Assembly (NCBI RefSeq): GCF_015390235.1
Contig: NZ_VUOH01000001.1
Location: 558,001 to 622,000 of the forward strand
From: Quadrisphaera sp. INWT6
Lineage (GTDB): Bacteria; Actinomycetota; Actinomycetes; Actinomycetales; Quadrisphaeraceae
Length of the DNA stretch: 64,000 nt
Direction: 5' to 3'
Part shown: positions 1 through 6,867 of the stretch, piece after piece
Numbering within the stretch: position 1 is the first letter of the stretch
Layout: each line of letters opens with the position of its first letter
Notes under the pieces: model-generated
Seen by the model: only the letters and a program-made list of their open reading frames with translations
Database searches by the model: none
What the model was told of the DNA's origin: nothing
Program-made: the position numbers and the translations under genes

Positions 1-1
1 G

Positions 2-673
2 CACCCCACCGACCCGGGCGACCCCGACGGCCCCGGCGGTCCGCCCGGCGACCCGCGCCGCCCCCCGCGGGCCCTGTACGAGGTGCTCGAGGAGCTGCGC
101 GCCCGCCCCGAGCTGGCGGGCCTGCGCCTGGGCGTGCTCCACGGGCGCCTGCGCCCCGACGACAAGGACGCCGCCATGCGCGCCTTCGCCGCCGGCGAGA
201 CCGACGTGCTGGTGGCCACCACCGTCGTGGAGGTCGGGGTCGACGTGCCCGGCGCCACCGTCATGGTCGTCGTCGACGCCGAGCGCTTCGGCCTGTCGCA
301 GCTGCACCAGCTCCGCGGCCGCGTCGGGCGGGGGGCCCACGCCGGGCTGTGCCTGCTCATGACCGGCGCCCAGGACGGCGACCCGGGCCTGGAGCGGCTC
401 ACGCAGTTCGCCGCCACGTCCGACGGGTTCGCCGTGGCCGACCTCGACCTGGCCTCCCGGCGCGAGGGCGACGTGCTCGGCGCGGCGCAGTCGGGCCGCA
501 ACAACTCCTCGCTGCGCTACCTCAAGGTCCTCGGCAACGAGGACCTCATCACCCGCGCCCGCCGCTACGCCTCCGACCTGGTCGCCTTCGACCCCGAGCT
601 CACCGACGCCCCGCGGGTGCGCGCCGCGCTGGAGGCGCTGGAGGCCAAGGAGGCCTTCGTCGAGCGCGGCTGA
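2..673 (+). CDS. recG: ATP-dependent DNA helicase RecG, C-terminal part (5' end outside the window)
   Basis: RecG unwinds and remodels stalled replication forks and Holliday junctions. Only the last 223 residues are here; the frame is open to the left edge, so the start lies outside. The visible part is the second RecA-like helicase domain: a VLHGR stretch, the TTVVEVGVDVP motif, then AERFGLSQLHQLRGRVGRG, which is the helicase motif VI arginine-finger region typical of RecG. The tail after it matches the usual RecG C-terminal region. A proline- and glycine-rich stretch (about residues 1-20 of the fragment) sits where RecG linkers vary. The gene ends 117 nt before an MFS transporter gene with its own promoter-like box. 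Confidence 0.96.
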   Translation, partial: HPTDPGDPDGPGGPPGDPRRPPRALYEVLEELRARPELAGLRLGVLHGRLRPDDKDAAMRAFAAGETDVLVATTVVEVGVDVPGATVMVVVDAERFGLSQLHQLRGRVGRGAHAGLCLLMTGAQDGDPGLERLTQFAATSDGFAVADLDLASRREGDVLGAAQSGRNNSSLRYLKVLGNEDLITRARRYASDLVAFDPELTDAPRVRAALEALEAKEAFVERG

Positions 674-711
674 CGCTCCTGCGCGTCCCCTGCCCAGCGC
701 GGTCGGCGGTC

Positions 712-717
712 TACCAT
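712..717 (+). promoter_or_regulatory. -10 box (TACCAT) for the MFS gene
   Basis: TACCAT fits the actinobacterial TANNNT -10 consensus and lies 72 nt before the MFS start, in the gap after recG. No clear -35 is visible. A transcript from here would have a leader of about 65 nt. Confidence 0.4.
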
Positions 718-789
718 GGCCCCGACACGAGCTCAGGGCACCGTGCGACCTGTGGTGGGGAGGCGCACACGTCCCTGGGAGCACCTCTG

Positions 790-2118
790 ATGACGTCCAC
801 CACCACCCCCGCCGGCACCCCGGCCGGCACCGGAACGGGCCTCGCGGGGGCGCTCGCCCCCTTCGCCGAGCTGCGCCGCGCCGCGGGCACGCCGTACCTG
901 GTCACCTCGTTCCTGGCGCGCCTGCCCATCACGGTGGTCCCGGTCTCGGTGCTCGCCGCGGTCACCGCCGGCACCGGATCCGTCGCCGTGGGCGGTCTGG
1001 CCGCTGCCGCCGCGGCGGTCGGCGAGGCCGTGGGCGGTCCGGGGCTCGGCGCCCTGGCCGACCGGCTCTCGCAGTCCGGGGGGCAGCGGCCCGTCCTGCT
1101 CGTCGCCGCCGCCGTCCACGTCGCCGCGCTGGTCGGCATCGCCCTCGGGGCCGCGAGCCTGCCCGTGCCGGCGCTGCTCGCGGTCACCCTCCTCGCCGGG
1201 CTCGCCCTCCCGCCCGTCGGCGCCTTCTCCCGCGCCCGGTGGATGCGCCGCACCCCGCAGCTCGTCCCCACCGCGATGGCCGCGGAGAGCGCCGCCGACG
1301 AGGTCGCCTACGTCATGGGCCCGGCGCTCGCGGGCCTCGTCGCGCTCGCCGGCTCGACCACGTGGAGCCTGTGGGTGGCCGCGGGCCTCGTGGCCGTCGC
1401 GGTCCCGGCCTTCGCGCTGCACCCCAGCGCGGTCTGGTCGGGCCCCGCCGCCACCGCTGCCGGGCCCGCTGCCGGGCCCGCTGCTGGGCCCGGTGCTGGG
1501 CCCGCGGCTGGGGCGTCCGCCGGGTCCGGCGCGGCCCGACCGCGCGGAGGCGCCGGGCAGCTGGTGCGCGCCCTCGCCGTCGTCCTGGCCGGGGCCGCGG
1601 CCATGGGCCTGTTCTTCGGCGGCGGCAACACCGCGCTGACCGCCGCGGCGCAGGAGGCCGGGCAGGTCGGCGCCGGAGGGCTCCTCGTCGCGGCGATGGC
1701 CGTGGGGTCCGCCTTCACGGCGGTCGCGATGGTCGCGGTGCCGGCGTCGGTGAGCCTCGCGCGCAGGCTCGGCCTGTCGTCGGCGGTGCTGCTGGTCGGC
1801 GTGGGGGCGATGGCGCTGTCGCTGGCCCTGACCCCCTCGCTGCTGGTGCTGGGGGCCACCACCGTGGTCGCCGGCCTGGCGATCGGCCCGGCGATGGTCA
1901 CCATCACCTCCATGGCGGCCGAGCGCGCGCCGCAGGGCCGGGGGACCACCGCGATGACCCTGGTCGGCAGCGGCGTCGTGGTGGGCGTCGGCACGGGCGC
2001 GGCCGTCGCCGGGTGGCTCTCGGAGCAGCACGGCGCGCTGGCCGGCACGGCCGTGCTCGCCGCGGCCGGTGTCGCGCTGCTCGCCGTGGCGGTCGCCACC
2101 GCGCGGAGCCGGTCGTGA
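790..2118 (+). CDS. MFS transporter, probable efflux type
   Basis: A 442-residue membrane protein with about twelve hydrophobic segments in two halves, as in the major facilitator superfamily. The first half has a long-loop GxxADR-like segment (GALADRLS), as expected between helices 2 and 3. The central cytoplasmic loop is an Ala/Gly/Pro linker built on a repeated GPAA unit, encoded by a 12-nt tandem repeat. Substrate is not predictable; the drug:H+ antiporter look suggests efflux. ATG 790 was chosen because the upstream in-frame sequence overlaps recG and is not protein-like. The stop overlaps the rsmD start by 4 nt (GTGA), so the two are probably translationally coupled. Confidence 0.85.
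   Translation: MTSTTTPAGTPAGTGTGLAGALAPFAELRRAAGTPYLVTSFLARLPITVVPVSVLAAVTAGTGSVAVGGLAAAAAAVGEAVGGPGLGALADRLSQSGGQRPVLLVAAAVHVAALVGIALGAASLPVPALLAVTLLAGLALPPVGAFSRARWMRRTPQLVPTAMAAESAADEVAYVMGPALAGLVALAGSTTWSLWVAAGLVAVAVPAFALHPSAVWSGPAATAAGPAAGPAAGPGAGPAAGASAGSGAARPRGGAGQLVRALAVVLAGAAAMGLFFGGGNTALTAAAQEAGQVGAGGLLVAAMAVGSAFTAVAMVAVPASVSLARRLGLSSAVLLVGVGAMALSLALTPSLLVLGATTVVAGLAIGPAMVTITSMAAERAPQGRGTTAMTLVGSGVVVGVGTGAAVAGWLSEQHGALAGTAVLAAAGVALLAVAVATARSRS
1451..1513 (+). repeat. 12-nt imperfect tandem repeat inside the MFS gene
   Basis: About five copies of a GCTGCCGGGCCC-like unit encode the Gly-Pro-Ala-Ala linker between the two transporter halves. Copy number in such repeats can vary by slippage without breaking the frame. 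Confidence 0.7.
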
Positions 2119-2726
2119 CGCGCGTCATCTCCGGTGCCGCCGGCGGACGCCGCCTCGAGGTGCCCCGCGGCGCCACGCGCCCGACCTCCGACCGCGTCCG
2201 CGAGGCGCTGTTCTCCCGCCTGGAGCACGAGCGCGACCTCACCGGCGCCGTGGTGCTCGACCTCTTCGCCGGCTCCGGGGCCCTGGGCCTCGAGGCCGCG
2301 AGCCGCGGGGCCGGCAGGGTGGCCCTGGTCGACTCCGCGGCTGCCGCCGCCGCCTCGTGCCGCCGCAACGCCGCGGCCCTCGGCCTGCCCGGGGTGACCG
2401 TCCACGCCACCACGGCGGCCTCGTTCCTCGCCGCGGGGCCCGCCGCGCTGGGTGCGGCCGACGTCGTCCTGGTCGACCCGCCCTACGACCTCGCCGAGGA
2501 CGCGCTCGCCGCGCTCCTCGCGGCCCTCGTGGAGCGCGGGTGGCTCGCGGCGCAGGCCCACGTGGTGGTCGAGCGCTCCTCCCGCACCCCGGAGCCGGGC
2601 TGGCCGCCGGGCCTGGAGCGCTACGAGGAGCGGCGCTACGGCGAGACCGTCCTGTGGTGGGCCGAGCCGAGCGTCGCGGCCGACGGCGCCGGCGGCACCT
2701 CCGAGCCTCCGGGGGACCGGCCGTAG
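2115..2726 (+). CDS. rsmD: 16S rRNA (guanine(966)-N(2))-methyltransferase RsmD
   Basis: RsmD methylates G966 of 16S rRNA using S-adenosylmethionine during 30S assembly. The 203-residue protein has the family features: a conserved N-terminus (RVISGAAGGRRL, then RPTSDRVREALF), the SAM-binding loop DLFAGSGALGLEAASRGA (near residues 50-67) and the catalytic LVDPPYD motif (N/DPPY type, about residues 118-124). The GTG start overlaps the upstream MFS stop. It is followed by coaD, the usual actinobacterial partner. The TAG stop codon is also the first half of the coaD -10 box. Confidence 0.95.
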   Translation: MTRVISGAAGGRRLEVPRGATRPTSDRVREALFSRLEHERDLTGAVVLDLFAGSGALGLEAASRGAGRVALVDSAAAAAASCRRNAAALGLPGVTVHATTAASFLAAGPAALGAADVVLVDPPYDLAEDALAALLAALVERGWLAAQAHVVVERSSRTPEPGWPPGLERYEERRYGETVLWWAEPSVAADGAGGTSEPPGDRP

Positions 2727-2729
2727 GGT
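2724..2729 (+). promoter_or_regulatory. Leaderless-type -10 box (TAGGGT) for coaD
   Basis: TAGGGT, then exactly 6 nt, then the coaD GTG. That spacing would put the transcription start at the G of the start codon. The box shares its TAG with the rsmD stop codon. Confidence 0.55.
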
Positions 2730-2735
2730 CGGCGC

Positions 2736-3251
2736 GTGCCCGAGACCGCGCCCGAGCGCGCGCCCACCCGGTGCGTCTGCCCCGGCTCCTTCGACCCGCC
2801 CACGCTGGGCCACCTCGACGTCGTCTCCCGCGCCGCCGCCCTCTTCGACGAGGTGGTCGTGGCGGTGCACGTCAACCCGGCCAAGTCGTCGCGGTGGAGC
2901 GCCTCCGAGCGCGTCGCGGCGATGGGGGAGGCCCTCTCCGAGGCCCTGGCCCCGTCCGACGCCGCCCGGGTCCGCGTCGAGGCCGTCGAGGGCGGCCTGC
3001 TGGTCGACCACGTGCGCGGGGTGGGCGCCACCGCCGTGGTGAAGGGCCTGCGCACGCCCGCCGACGTCACCCACGAGCAGCCGATGGCCCTGGTCAACCG
3101 CGACCTCGCCGGCGTGGAGACCGTCCTGCTGGTCGCCGACCCCCGCTGGGCCCACGTCTCCAGCTCCCTGGTGCGCCAGGTGCACGACCTCGGCGGCAGC
3201 GTCGAGCCCTACGTCCCGCCGGCCGTCCTGCGGCGGCTCGCCCGCCCCTGA
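2736..3251 (+). CDS. coaD: Pantetheine-phosphate adenylyltransferase (CoaD)
   Basis: CoaD transfers AMP from ATP to 4'-phosphopantetheine, the penultimate step of coenzyme A synthesis. The 171-residue length is normal. Nucleotidyltransferase motifs are clear: [12 protein letters not shown] (T/HxGH signature, residues 14-25), the VKGLR segment (about 98-102) and the C-terminal SSSLVRQV, equivalent to the ISSTxxR/SSSLVKEV motif. One stretch differs from most homologues: where GLRAVSDFxYELQMA is usual, this protein has [15 protein letters not shown], with the substrate-loop Asp kept and the aromatic pair lost. No ribosome binding site is seen; a TANNNT box 6 nt upstream suggests a leaderless message. 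Confidence 0.95.
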   Translation: MPETAPERAPTRCVCPGSFDPPTLGHLDVVSRAAALFDEVVVAVHVNPAKSSRWSASERVAAMGEALSEALAPSDAARVRVEAVEGGLLVDHVRGVGATAVVKGLRTPADVTHEQPMALVNRDLAGVETVLLVADPRWAHVSSSLVRQVHDLGGSVEPYVPPAVLRRLARP

Positions 3252-3283
3252 CGAGCCGGTTCGGGCTCACGGCCGGGACGGGG

Positions 3284-3289
3284 TAGGCT
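3284..3289 (+). promoter_or_regulatory. -10 box (TAGGCT) for the DUF177-rpmF-rnc-mutM run
   Basis: TAGGCT lies 88 nt before the DUF177 ATG, in the gap after coaD. The leader contains a small CTCCC/GGGAG hairpin. A shared promoter for the following overlapping genes is inferred. Confidence 0.45.
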
Positions 3290-3377
3290 CACTCCTCGGT
3301 CTGGAGGCTGTCCGCCCTCGCTCCCTCGAGCGGGAGGTGCGCCCCGACCGCAGACCGACCTCTGAGGCAGAAGGACG

Positions 3378-3980
3378 ATGGAACACCTCGACGTGCGCTC
3401 CCCGTACGTCGTCGACACCCGTGAGCTGGGTCGGCGGCCCGGGCTCTCGCGGCCCCTGCACCGCACGGTGCCGGCTCCGGCCGACCTCGGCACCGAGGTC
3501 ATCGGCGTGCCCGAGGGGTCCGACCTGCGGCTCGAGCTGCTGCTCGAGTCCGTGGTCGAGGGGGTCCTGGTGTCCGGCACGGTTCACGGCGAGGCCGTGG
3601 GCGAGTGCGTCCGCTGCCTCGACCCGGTCGAGCGGTCGGTCGACGTGCGCGTCCAGGAGCTGTACGCCTACCCGGGTGCGGCGGCCGCCGACGACGAGGA
3701 CCTGCAGGAGATGCAGGGAGACCTGCTCGACCTCGAGCCCGTCCTGCGCGACGCGGTCGTCCCCTCCCTGCCCTTCCAGCCGGTCTGCACCGTCGACTGC
3801 CCGGGCCTGTGCTCGCAGTGCGGCGTCCGCCTCGTCGACGACCCGCTGCACGACCACGACGACTCCGACCCCCGGTGGGCGGCGCTGCGACAGCTCGCTG
3901 CCAGCACCCCCACCGACGGAAGCACCAGCCAGAACACCACCGACGAGCGGCCCGCCGGGCCGGACAACCCGAGGAGCTGA
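3378..3980 (+). CDS. DUF177 / YceD family protein (rRNA accumulation factor)
   Basis: YceD-family proteins sit immediately upstream of rpmF in most bacteria and are linked to accumulation of 23S rRNA and L32. The 200-residue protein has the family core [15 protein letters not shown] and a second cysteine cluster, [13 protein letters not shown]. Six cysteines (77, 80, 137, 141, 145, 148) form CxxC and CxxxCxxxCxxC patterns that could bind zinc; this is my reading, not a known property of the whole family. ATG 3378 follows an AGAAGGA ribosome site. The C-terminal 40 residues are low-complexity. It ends 2 nt before the rpmF start. Confidence 0.9.
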   Translation: MEHLDVRSPYVVDTRELGRRPGLSRPLHRTVPAPADLGTEVIGVPEGSDLRLELLLESVVEGVLVSGTVHGEAVGECVRCLDPVERSVDVRVQELYAYPGAAAADDEDLQEMQGDLLDLEPVLRDAVVPSLPFQPVCTVDCPGLCSQCGVRLVDDPLHDHDDSDPRWAALRQLAASTPTDGSTSQNTTDERPAGPDNPRS

Positions 3981-3982
3981 CC

Positions 3983-4186
3983 GTGGCGGTCCCGAAGCGC
4001 AAGATGTCCCGTTCGAACACCCGGCACCGCCGGTCGCAGTGGAAGGCCGCGCCCCTGACGCTGGTCGCCACCACCCGCGGCAGCGAGACCGAGTACTCCC
4101 TGCCCCACACCGCCCGCGTCGTCACCGACGCCGCTGGCACGCCCCTGTACCTCGAGTACAAGGGCCGCAAGGTCAAGGACCTCTGA
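3983..4186 (+). CDS. rpmF: 50S ribosomal protein L32 (bL32), zinc-independent form
   Basis: 67 residues beginning with the invariant bL32 N-terminus ([16 protein letters not shown]). The usual zinc ribbon (CxxC...CxxC) is absent: there is no cysteine at all, and the C-terminal half reads SLPHTARVV...[12 protein letters not shown]. This is the C-minus type of L32. A GAGGAG ribosome site lies about 9 nt before GTG 3983. The stop overlaps the proposed rnc start. Confidence 0.96.
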   Translation: MAVPKRKMSRSNTRHRRSQWKAAPLTLVATTRGSETEYSLPHTARVVTDAAGTPLYLEYKGRKVKDL

Positions 4187-4971
4187 CGGCCCGGCGCCGT
4201 CGGCCCGCTGAGCCGCCGCGCGACCAGGTCCACGCCCGCCTCACCGAGCAGCTCGGTCTCGACGTCGAGACCGGGCTGCTCGAGCAGGCGCTCGTCCACC
4301 GCTCGTGGTCCTACGAGAACGGTGGGGTGGCGACCAACGAGCGCCTCGAGTTCCTCGGCGACGCCGTCCTCGGGCTCGTCGTGACCGACGAGCTGTACCA
4401 CCGCCACCCCGACCTGCCCGAGGGCCGGCTCGCGAAGCTCCGCTCGGCGGTGGTCAACATGCGCGCCCTCGCCAGCGTGGCGCGCACCCTCGACCTCGGC
4501 TCCGCCGTGCGCCTGGGCCGCGGCGAGGAGGCCACCGGCGGCCGCGACAAGGACTCGATCCTCGCCGACACCACCGAGGCCGTCATCGGCGCCACGTACC
4601 TCTCGCACGGGCCTGACGCCGCCCGCGCGCTCGTGCTGCGCCTGGTCGCGCCCCTGCTCGCCCACAGCGAGGAGCTGGGCGCCGGCCTCGACTGGAAGAC
4701 GTCCCTGCAGGAGCTCGGCGCCGCGCACGGCCTCGGGTCCGTCTCCTACGCCGTCACCGAGGACGGCCCCGACCACTCCAAGACCTTCACGGCGGTCGCG
4801 TCGTTCCCGGAGGCGCCCCGCGGGCCCGGCGTCGTGCCGCCGCCCTCGGGCCGCGGCTCCGGGCGCAGCAAGAAGGAGGCCGAGCAGACGGCGGCGGCCA
4901 CCGCCTGGCGCCGCCTGCACGCCGAGCGCGGGGAGGCGCCCGCCGGGACGCGCGTCGAGACCGGTGCCTGA
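4183..4971 (+). CDS. rnc: Ribonuclease III
   Basis: RNase III cleaves double-stranded RNA, including rRNA precursors. The signature [16 protein letters not shown] and the downstream DTTEAVIGA carry the catalytic acidic residues. The C-terminal dsRNA-binding domain begins near DWKTSLQEL and ends with [13 protein letters not shown]. Length is about 262 residues. The start is uncertain: no ATG, GTG or TTG occurs in frame between the rpmF coding region and the catalytic domain. The best candidate is CTG 4183, which overlaps the rpmF TGA (CTGA) and has AAGGA just upstream. The end overlaps mutM by 8 nt. Confidence 0.93.
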   Translation: MTARRRRPAEPPRDQVHARLTEQLGLDVETGLLEQALVHRSWSYENGGVATNERLEFLGDAVLGLVVTDELYHRHPDLPEGRLAKLRSAVVNMRALASVARTLDLGSAVRLGRGEEATGGRDKDSILADTTEAVIGATYLSHGPDAARALVLRLVAPLLAHSEELGAGLDWKTSLQELGAAHGLGSVSYAVTEDGPDHSKTFTAVASFPEAPRGPGVVPPPSGRGSGRSKKEAEQTAAATAWRRLHAERGEAPAGTRVETGA

Positions 4972-5944
4972 GCTCCCCGAGGTCGAGGTCGTCCGGCGCG
5001 GGCTGGCCCGCTGGACCACCGGCGCGCGCGTCGAGGCCGTCGAGGTGCTGCACCCGCGGCCGGTGCGCCGCCACGTCCAGGGACCGGCCGACCTCGTGGC
5101 GCGCCTGGTCGGCGTCCGCGTCGACGACGTCGTCCGCCGCGGCAAGTTCCTCTGGCTCGAGCTCGACTCCGGGGAGGCGCTGCTGGCCCACCTCGGCATG
5201 AGCGGCCAGCTGCTCCTGGAGCCCCCCGACGCCCCCGACGAGAAGCACCTGCGGGTCCGGCTGCGGCTGTCCGGTGACGCGCTCGAGGGGCGCGAGCTGC
5301 GCTTCGTCGACCAGCGCATGTTCGGCGGCCTGTCCGTCGTCGACCTCCTGCCCACCCCGGACGGCCTGCCCGGCGGCACCGGGGGGCTCGCGCCGGAGGT
5401 GCCCACCGCGGTGGGGGGCGACGGCGGCACCGCTGCGGCGCGGGGGCCCGTCGGCGTCCCGTCGAGCCCGCGCCTGCCCGAGGGCGTGGCCCACATCGCC
5501 CGCGACCCGTTCGACCCCCACCTCGACGAGGCGGCGCTGGTCGACAGGCTGCGCACGCGGCGCAGCGGGGTGAAGCGGTCCCTGCTCGACCAGGGGCTGC
5601 TCTCCGGCGTCGGCAACATCTACGCCGACGAGGCCCTGTGGCGGGCGCGCCTGCACGGCGAGCGACCGGCCTCCGGGCTCACCCGCCCGGGCGCCCGTGC
5701 GCTCCTCGGCCACGTCCGCGACGTGATGGCCGAGGCCCTCGCCGTCGGCGGCACGAGCTTCGACAGCCTCTACGTCGACGTGAACGGCGCCTCCGGGTAC
5801 TTCGAGCGCGGGCTCGCGGTCTACGGGCGCGAGGGCCGGCCCTGCCCGCGGTGCGGGGCGCCGGTGCGGCGCGAGGCCTTCGCCAACCGCTCCTCGCACT
5901 CCTGCCCGGTCTGCCAGCCCCGCCCCCGGACCGTCCGCGCCTAG
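4964..5944 (+). CDS. mutM: Bifunctional DNA-formamidopyrimidine glycosylase / AP lyase (MutM/Fpg)
   Basis: Fpg removes 8-oxoguanine and other oxidised purines. The N-terminal PELPEVE provides the catalytic proline and glutamate, Lys61 lies in RRGKFLWL, and the C-terminal zinc finger has Cys294, Cys297, Cys314 and Cys317 with the conserved Arg309. The middle helix-two-turn-helix is [13 protein letters not shown]. At 326 residues it is longer than the usual 270-295 because of a Gly/Pro/Ala-rich insertion at about residues 131-174, between the two domains. GTG 4964 overlaps rnc by 8 nt, so expression is coupled. Its TAG stop begins the acylphosphatase -10 box. Confidence 0.97.
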   Translation: MPELPEVEVVRRGLARWTTGARVEAVEVLHPRPVRRHVQGPADLVARLVGVRVDDVVRRGKFLWLELDSGEALLAHLGMSGQLLLEPPDAPDEKHLRVRLRLSGDALEGRELRFVDQRMFGGLSVVDLLPTPDGLPGGTGGLAPEVPTAVGGDGGTAAARGPVGVPSSPRLPEGVAHIARDPFDPHLDEAALVDRLRTRRSGVKRSLLDQGLLSGVGNIYADEALWRARLHGERPASGLTRPGARALLGHVRDVMAEALAVGGTSFDSLYVDVNGASGYFERGLAVYGREGRPCPRCGAPVRREAFANRSSHSCPVCQPRPRTVRA

Positions 5945-5947
5945 CCT
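5942..5947 (+). promoter_or_regulatory. Leaderless-type -10 box (TAGCCT) for the acylphosphatase gene
   Basis: TAGCCT, 6 nt, then GTG 5954. The TAG doubles as the mutM stop codon. Confidence 0.5.
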
Positions 5948-5953
5948 GCCGGG

Positions 5954-6205
5954 GTGGCGCAGCTGGAGGCCGTGGTGAGCGGCGTGGTGCAGGGGGTCGG
6001 GTTCCGCTGGTGGGTCTCCCGCCGGTGCGAGCAGCTCGGGCTGGACGGGGCGGGGGAGAACCGCTCGGACGGCACCGTGCTGGTCACCGCGTCCGGGGGA
6101 CCGGACGCGCTCAGCCGGCTGCTGGCCGACCTGCGCGAGGGCGGTGCCGGGCGGCCCGGCTCCGTCGAGGAGGTCCGGGCCACCTGGGGCGAGCAGCCGA
6201 CCTGA
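5954..6205 (+). CDS. acyP: Acylphosphatase
   Basis: Acylphosphatases hydrolyse carboxyl-phosphate bonds in small acyl phosphates in the cytoplasm. The 83-residue protein has the phosphate-cradle loop VQGVGFRWW with the catalytic arginine, and the catalytic asparagine in GENRSDGTV, followed by a degenerate VEV-like strand. Length is a little short of the usual 90 or so. The position between mutM and smc is the standard actinobacterial location. GTG 5954 is preceded at 6 nt by a TANNNT box rather than a ribosome site. It converges on the gene at 6236. Confidence 0.88.
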   Translation: MAQLEAVVSGVVQGVGFRWWVSRRCEQLGLDGAGENRSDGTVLVTASGGPDALSRLLADLREGGAGRPGSVEEVRATWGEQPT

Positions 6206-6235
6206 CCGCCCCCCCGGGCACCCTCCCGGACGGGG

Positions 6236-6667
6236 TCAGCCGCGCGCGGTGCGCAGCGCCGAGGTGCGGTCCTGCAGGTCCAGGACGACGGCGGGACCGC
6301 GGTGCAGGTCGACGTGGCGCAGCACGCACCCCCCGTGCGCGGTCCGCACGGCCACCGAGCCGGTCGGACCGTGGCGGTTCCACTCCACGGAGGTCACCTC
6401 GCCGAGCGGGATGCTGGTGCACTCGCCGCCGTCGCGGGGGTCCTGCGCCACGACCACGCGCGCGTCGGTGACGGCGAGCAGCCCCCGGCCGCCGTCGACG
6501 GCGCCCACGAGCAGCTCGCGCACCTCCTCGTCGGCGGGCACGTGCGCGTCGAGCGTGCGGTGCAGCGTGCGCCCGGTGAGCCACAGGTGCTCGCGGTCGC
6601 GCACGTCCAGCAGCTCGGGGTGCACCTGCTGGCGGGTGCGCGTTCCCAGCGATCCCAGGACAGCCAT
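6236..6667 (-). CDS. Small protein with a YokE/bacterial PH-like domain
   Basis: 143 residues from the ATG at 6667, which follows a strong GGAGGAGG ribosome site. The middle (about 50-120) has the alternating-strand pattern of bacterial pleckstrin-homology-like domains: a helix (EHLWLTGRTLHRTL), then GLLAVTDARVVVAQD, IPLGEVTSVEWN and a final strand pair. No signal peptide, membrane segment or catalytic motif is visible. It is read divergently from smc, 200 nt away. The family assignment rests on fold pattern alone; function is unknown. Confidence 0.7.
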   Translation of the reverse strand: MAVLGSLGTRTRQQVHPELLDVRDREHLWLTGRTLHRTLDAHVPADEEVRELLVGAVDGGRGLLAVTDARVVVAQDPRDGGECTSIPLGEVTSVEWNRHGPTGSVAVRTAHGGCVLRHVDLHRGPAVVLDLQDRTSALRTARG

Positions 6668-6855
6668 CGTCGTCCTCCTCCGGTCGTCTCGAAGGTCTCG
6701 GCCGGTCGGTCGGGGCCGCTGCCCATGCTGCTCCCGGGCGCCCGGCGGTTCCACCCGCGGACGGCCCCAGGGCCTGTGGAGGTGCTCCGCGGTCCCTGGG
6801 TGCCGCCTGGGAGGGTGGATCACGCCGTCCGGGCCCGGGCGTCGGGCCCGGCGGC

Positions 6856-6861
6856 TAGCGT
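6856..6861 (+). promoter_or_regulatory. Leaderless-type -10 box (TAGCGT) for smc
   Basis: TAGCGT followed by exactly 6 nt and GTG 6868. The 6668-6867 gap also serves the divergent PH-like gene and shows no other recognisable element. Confidence 0.55.
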
Positions 6862-6867
6862 CGCGGC

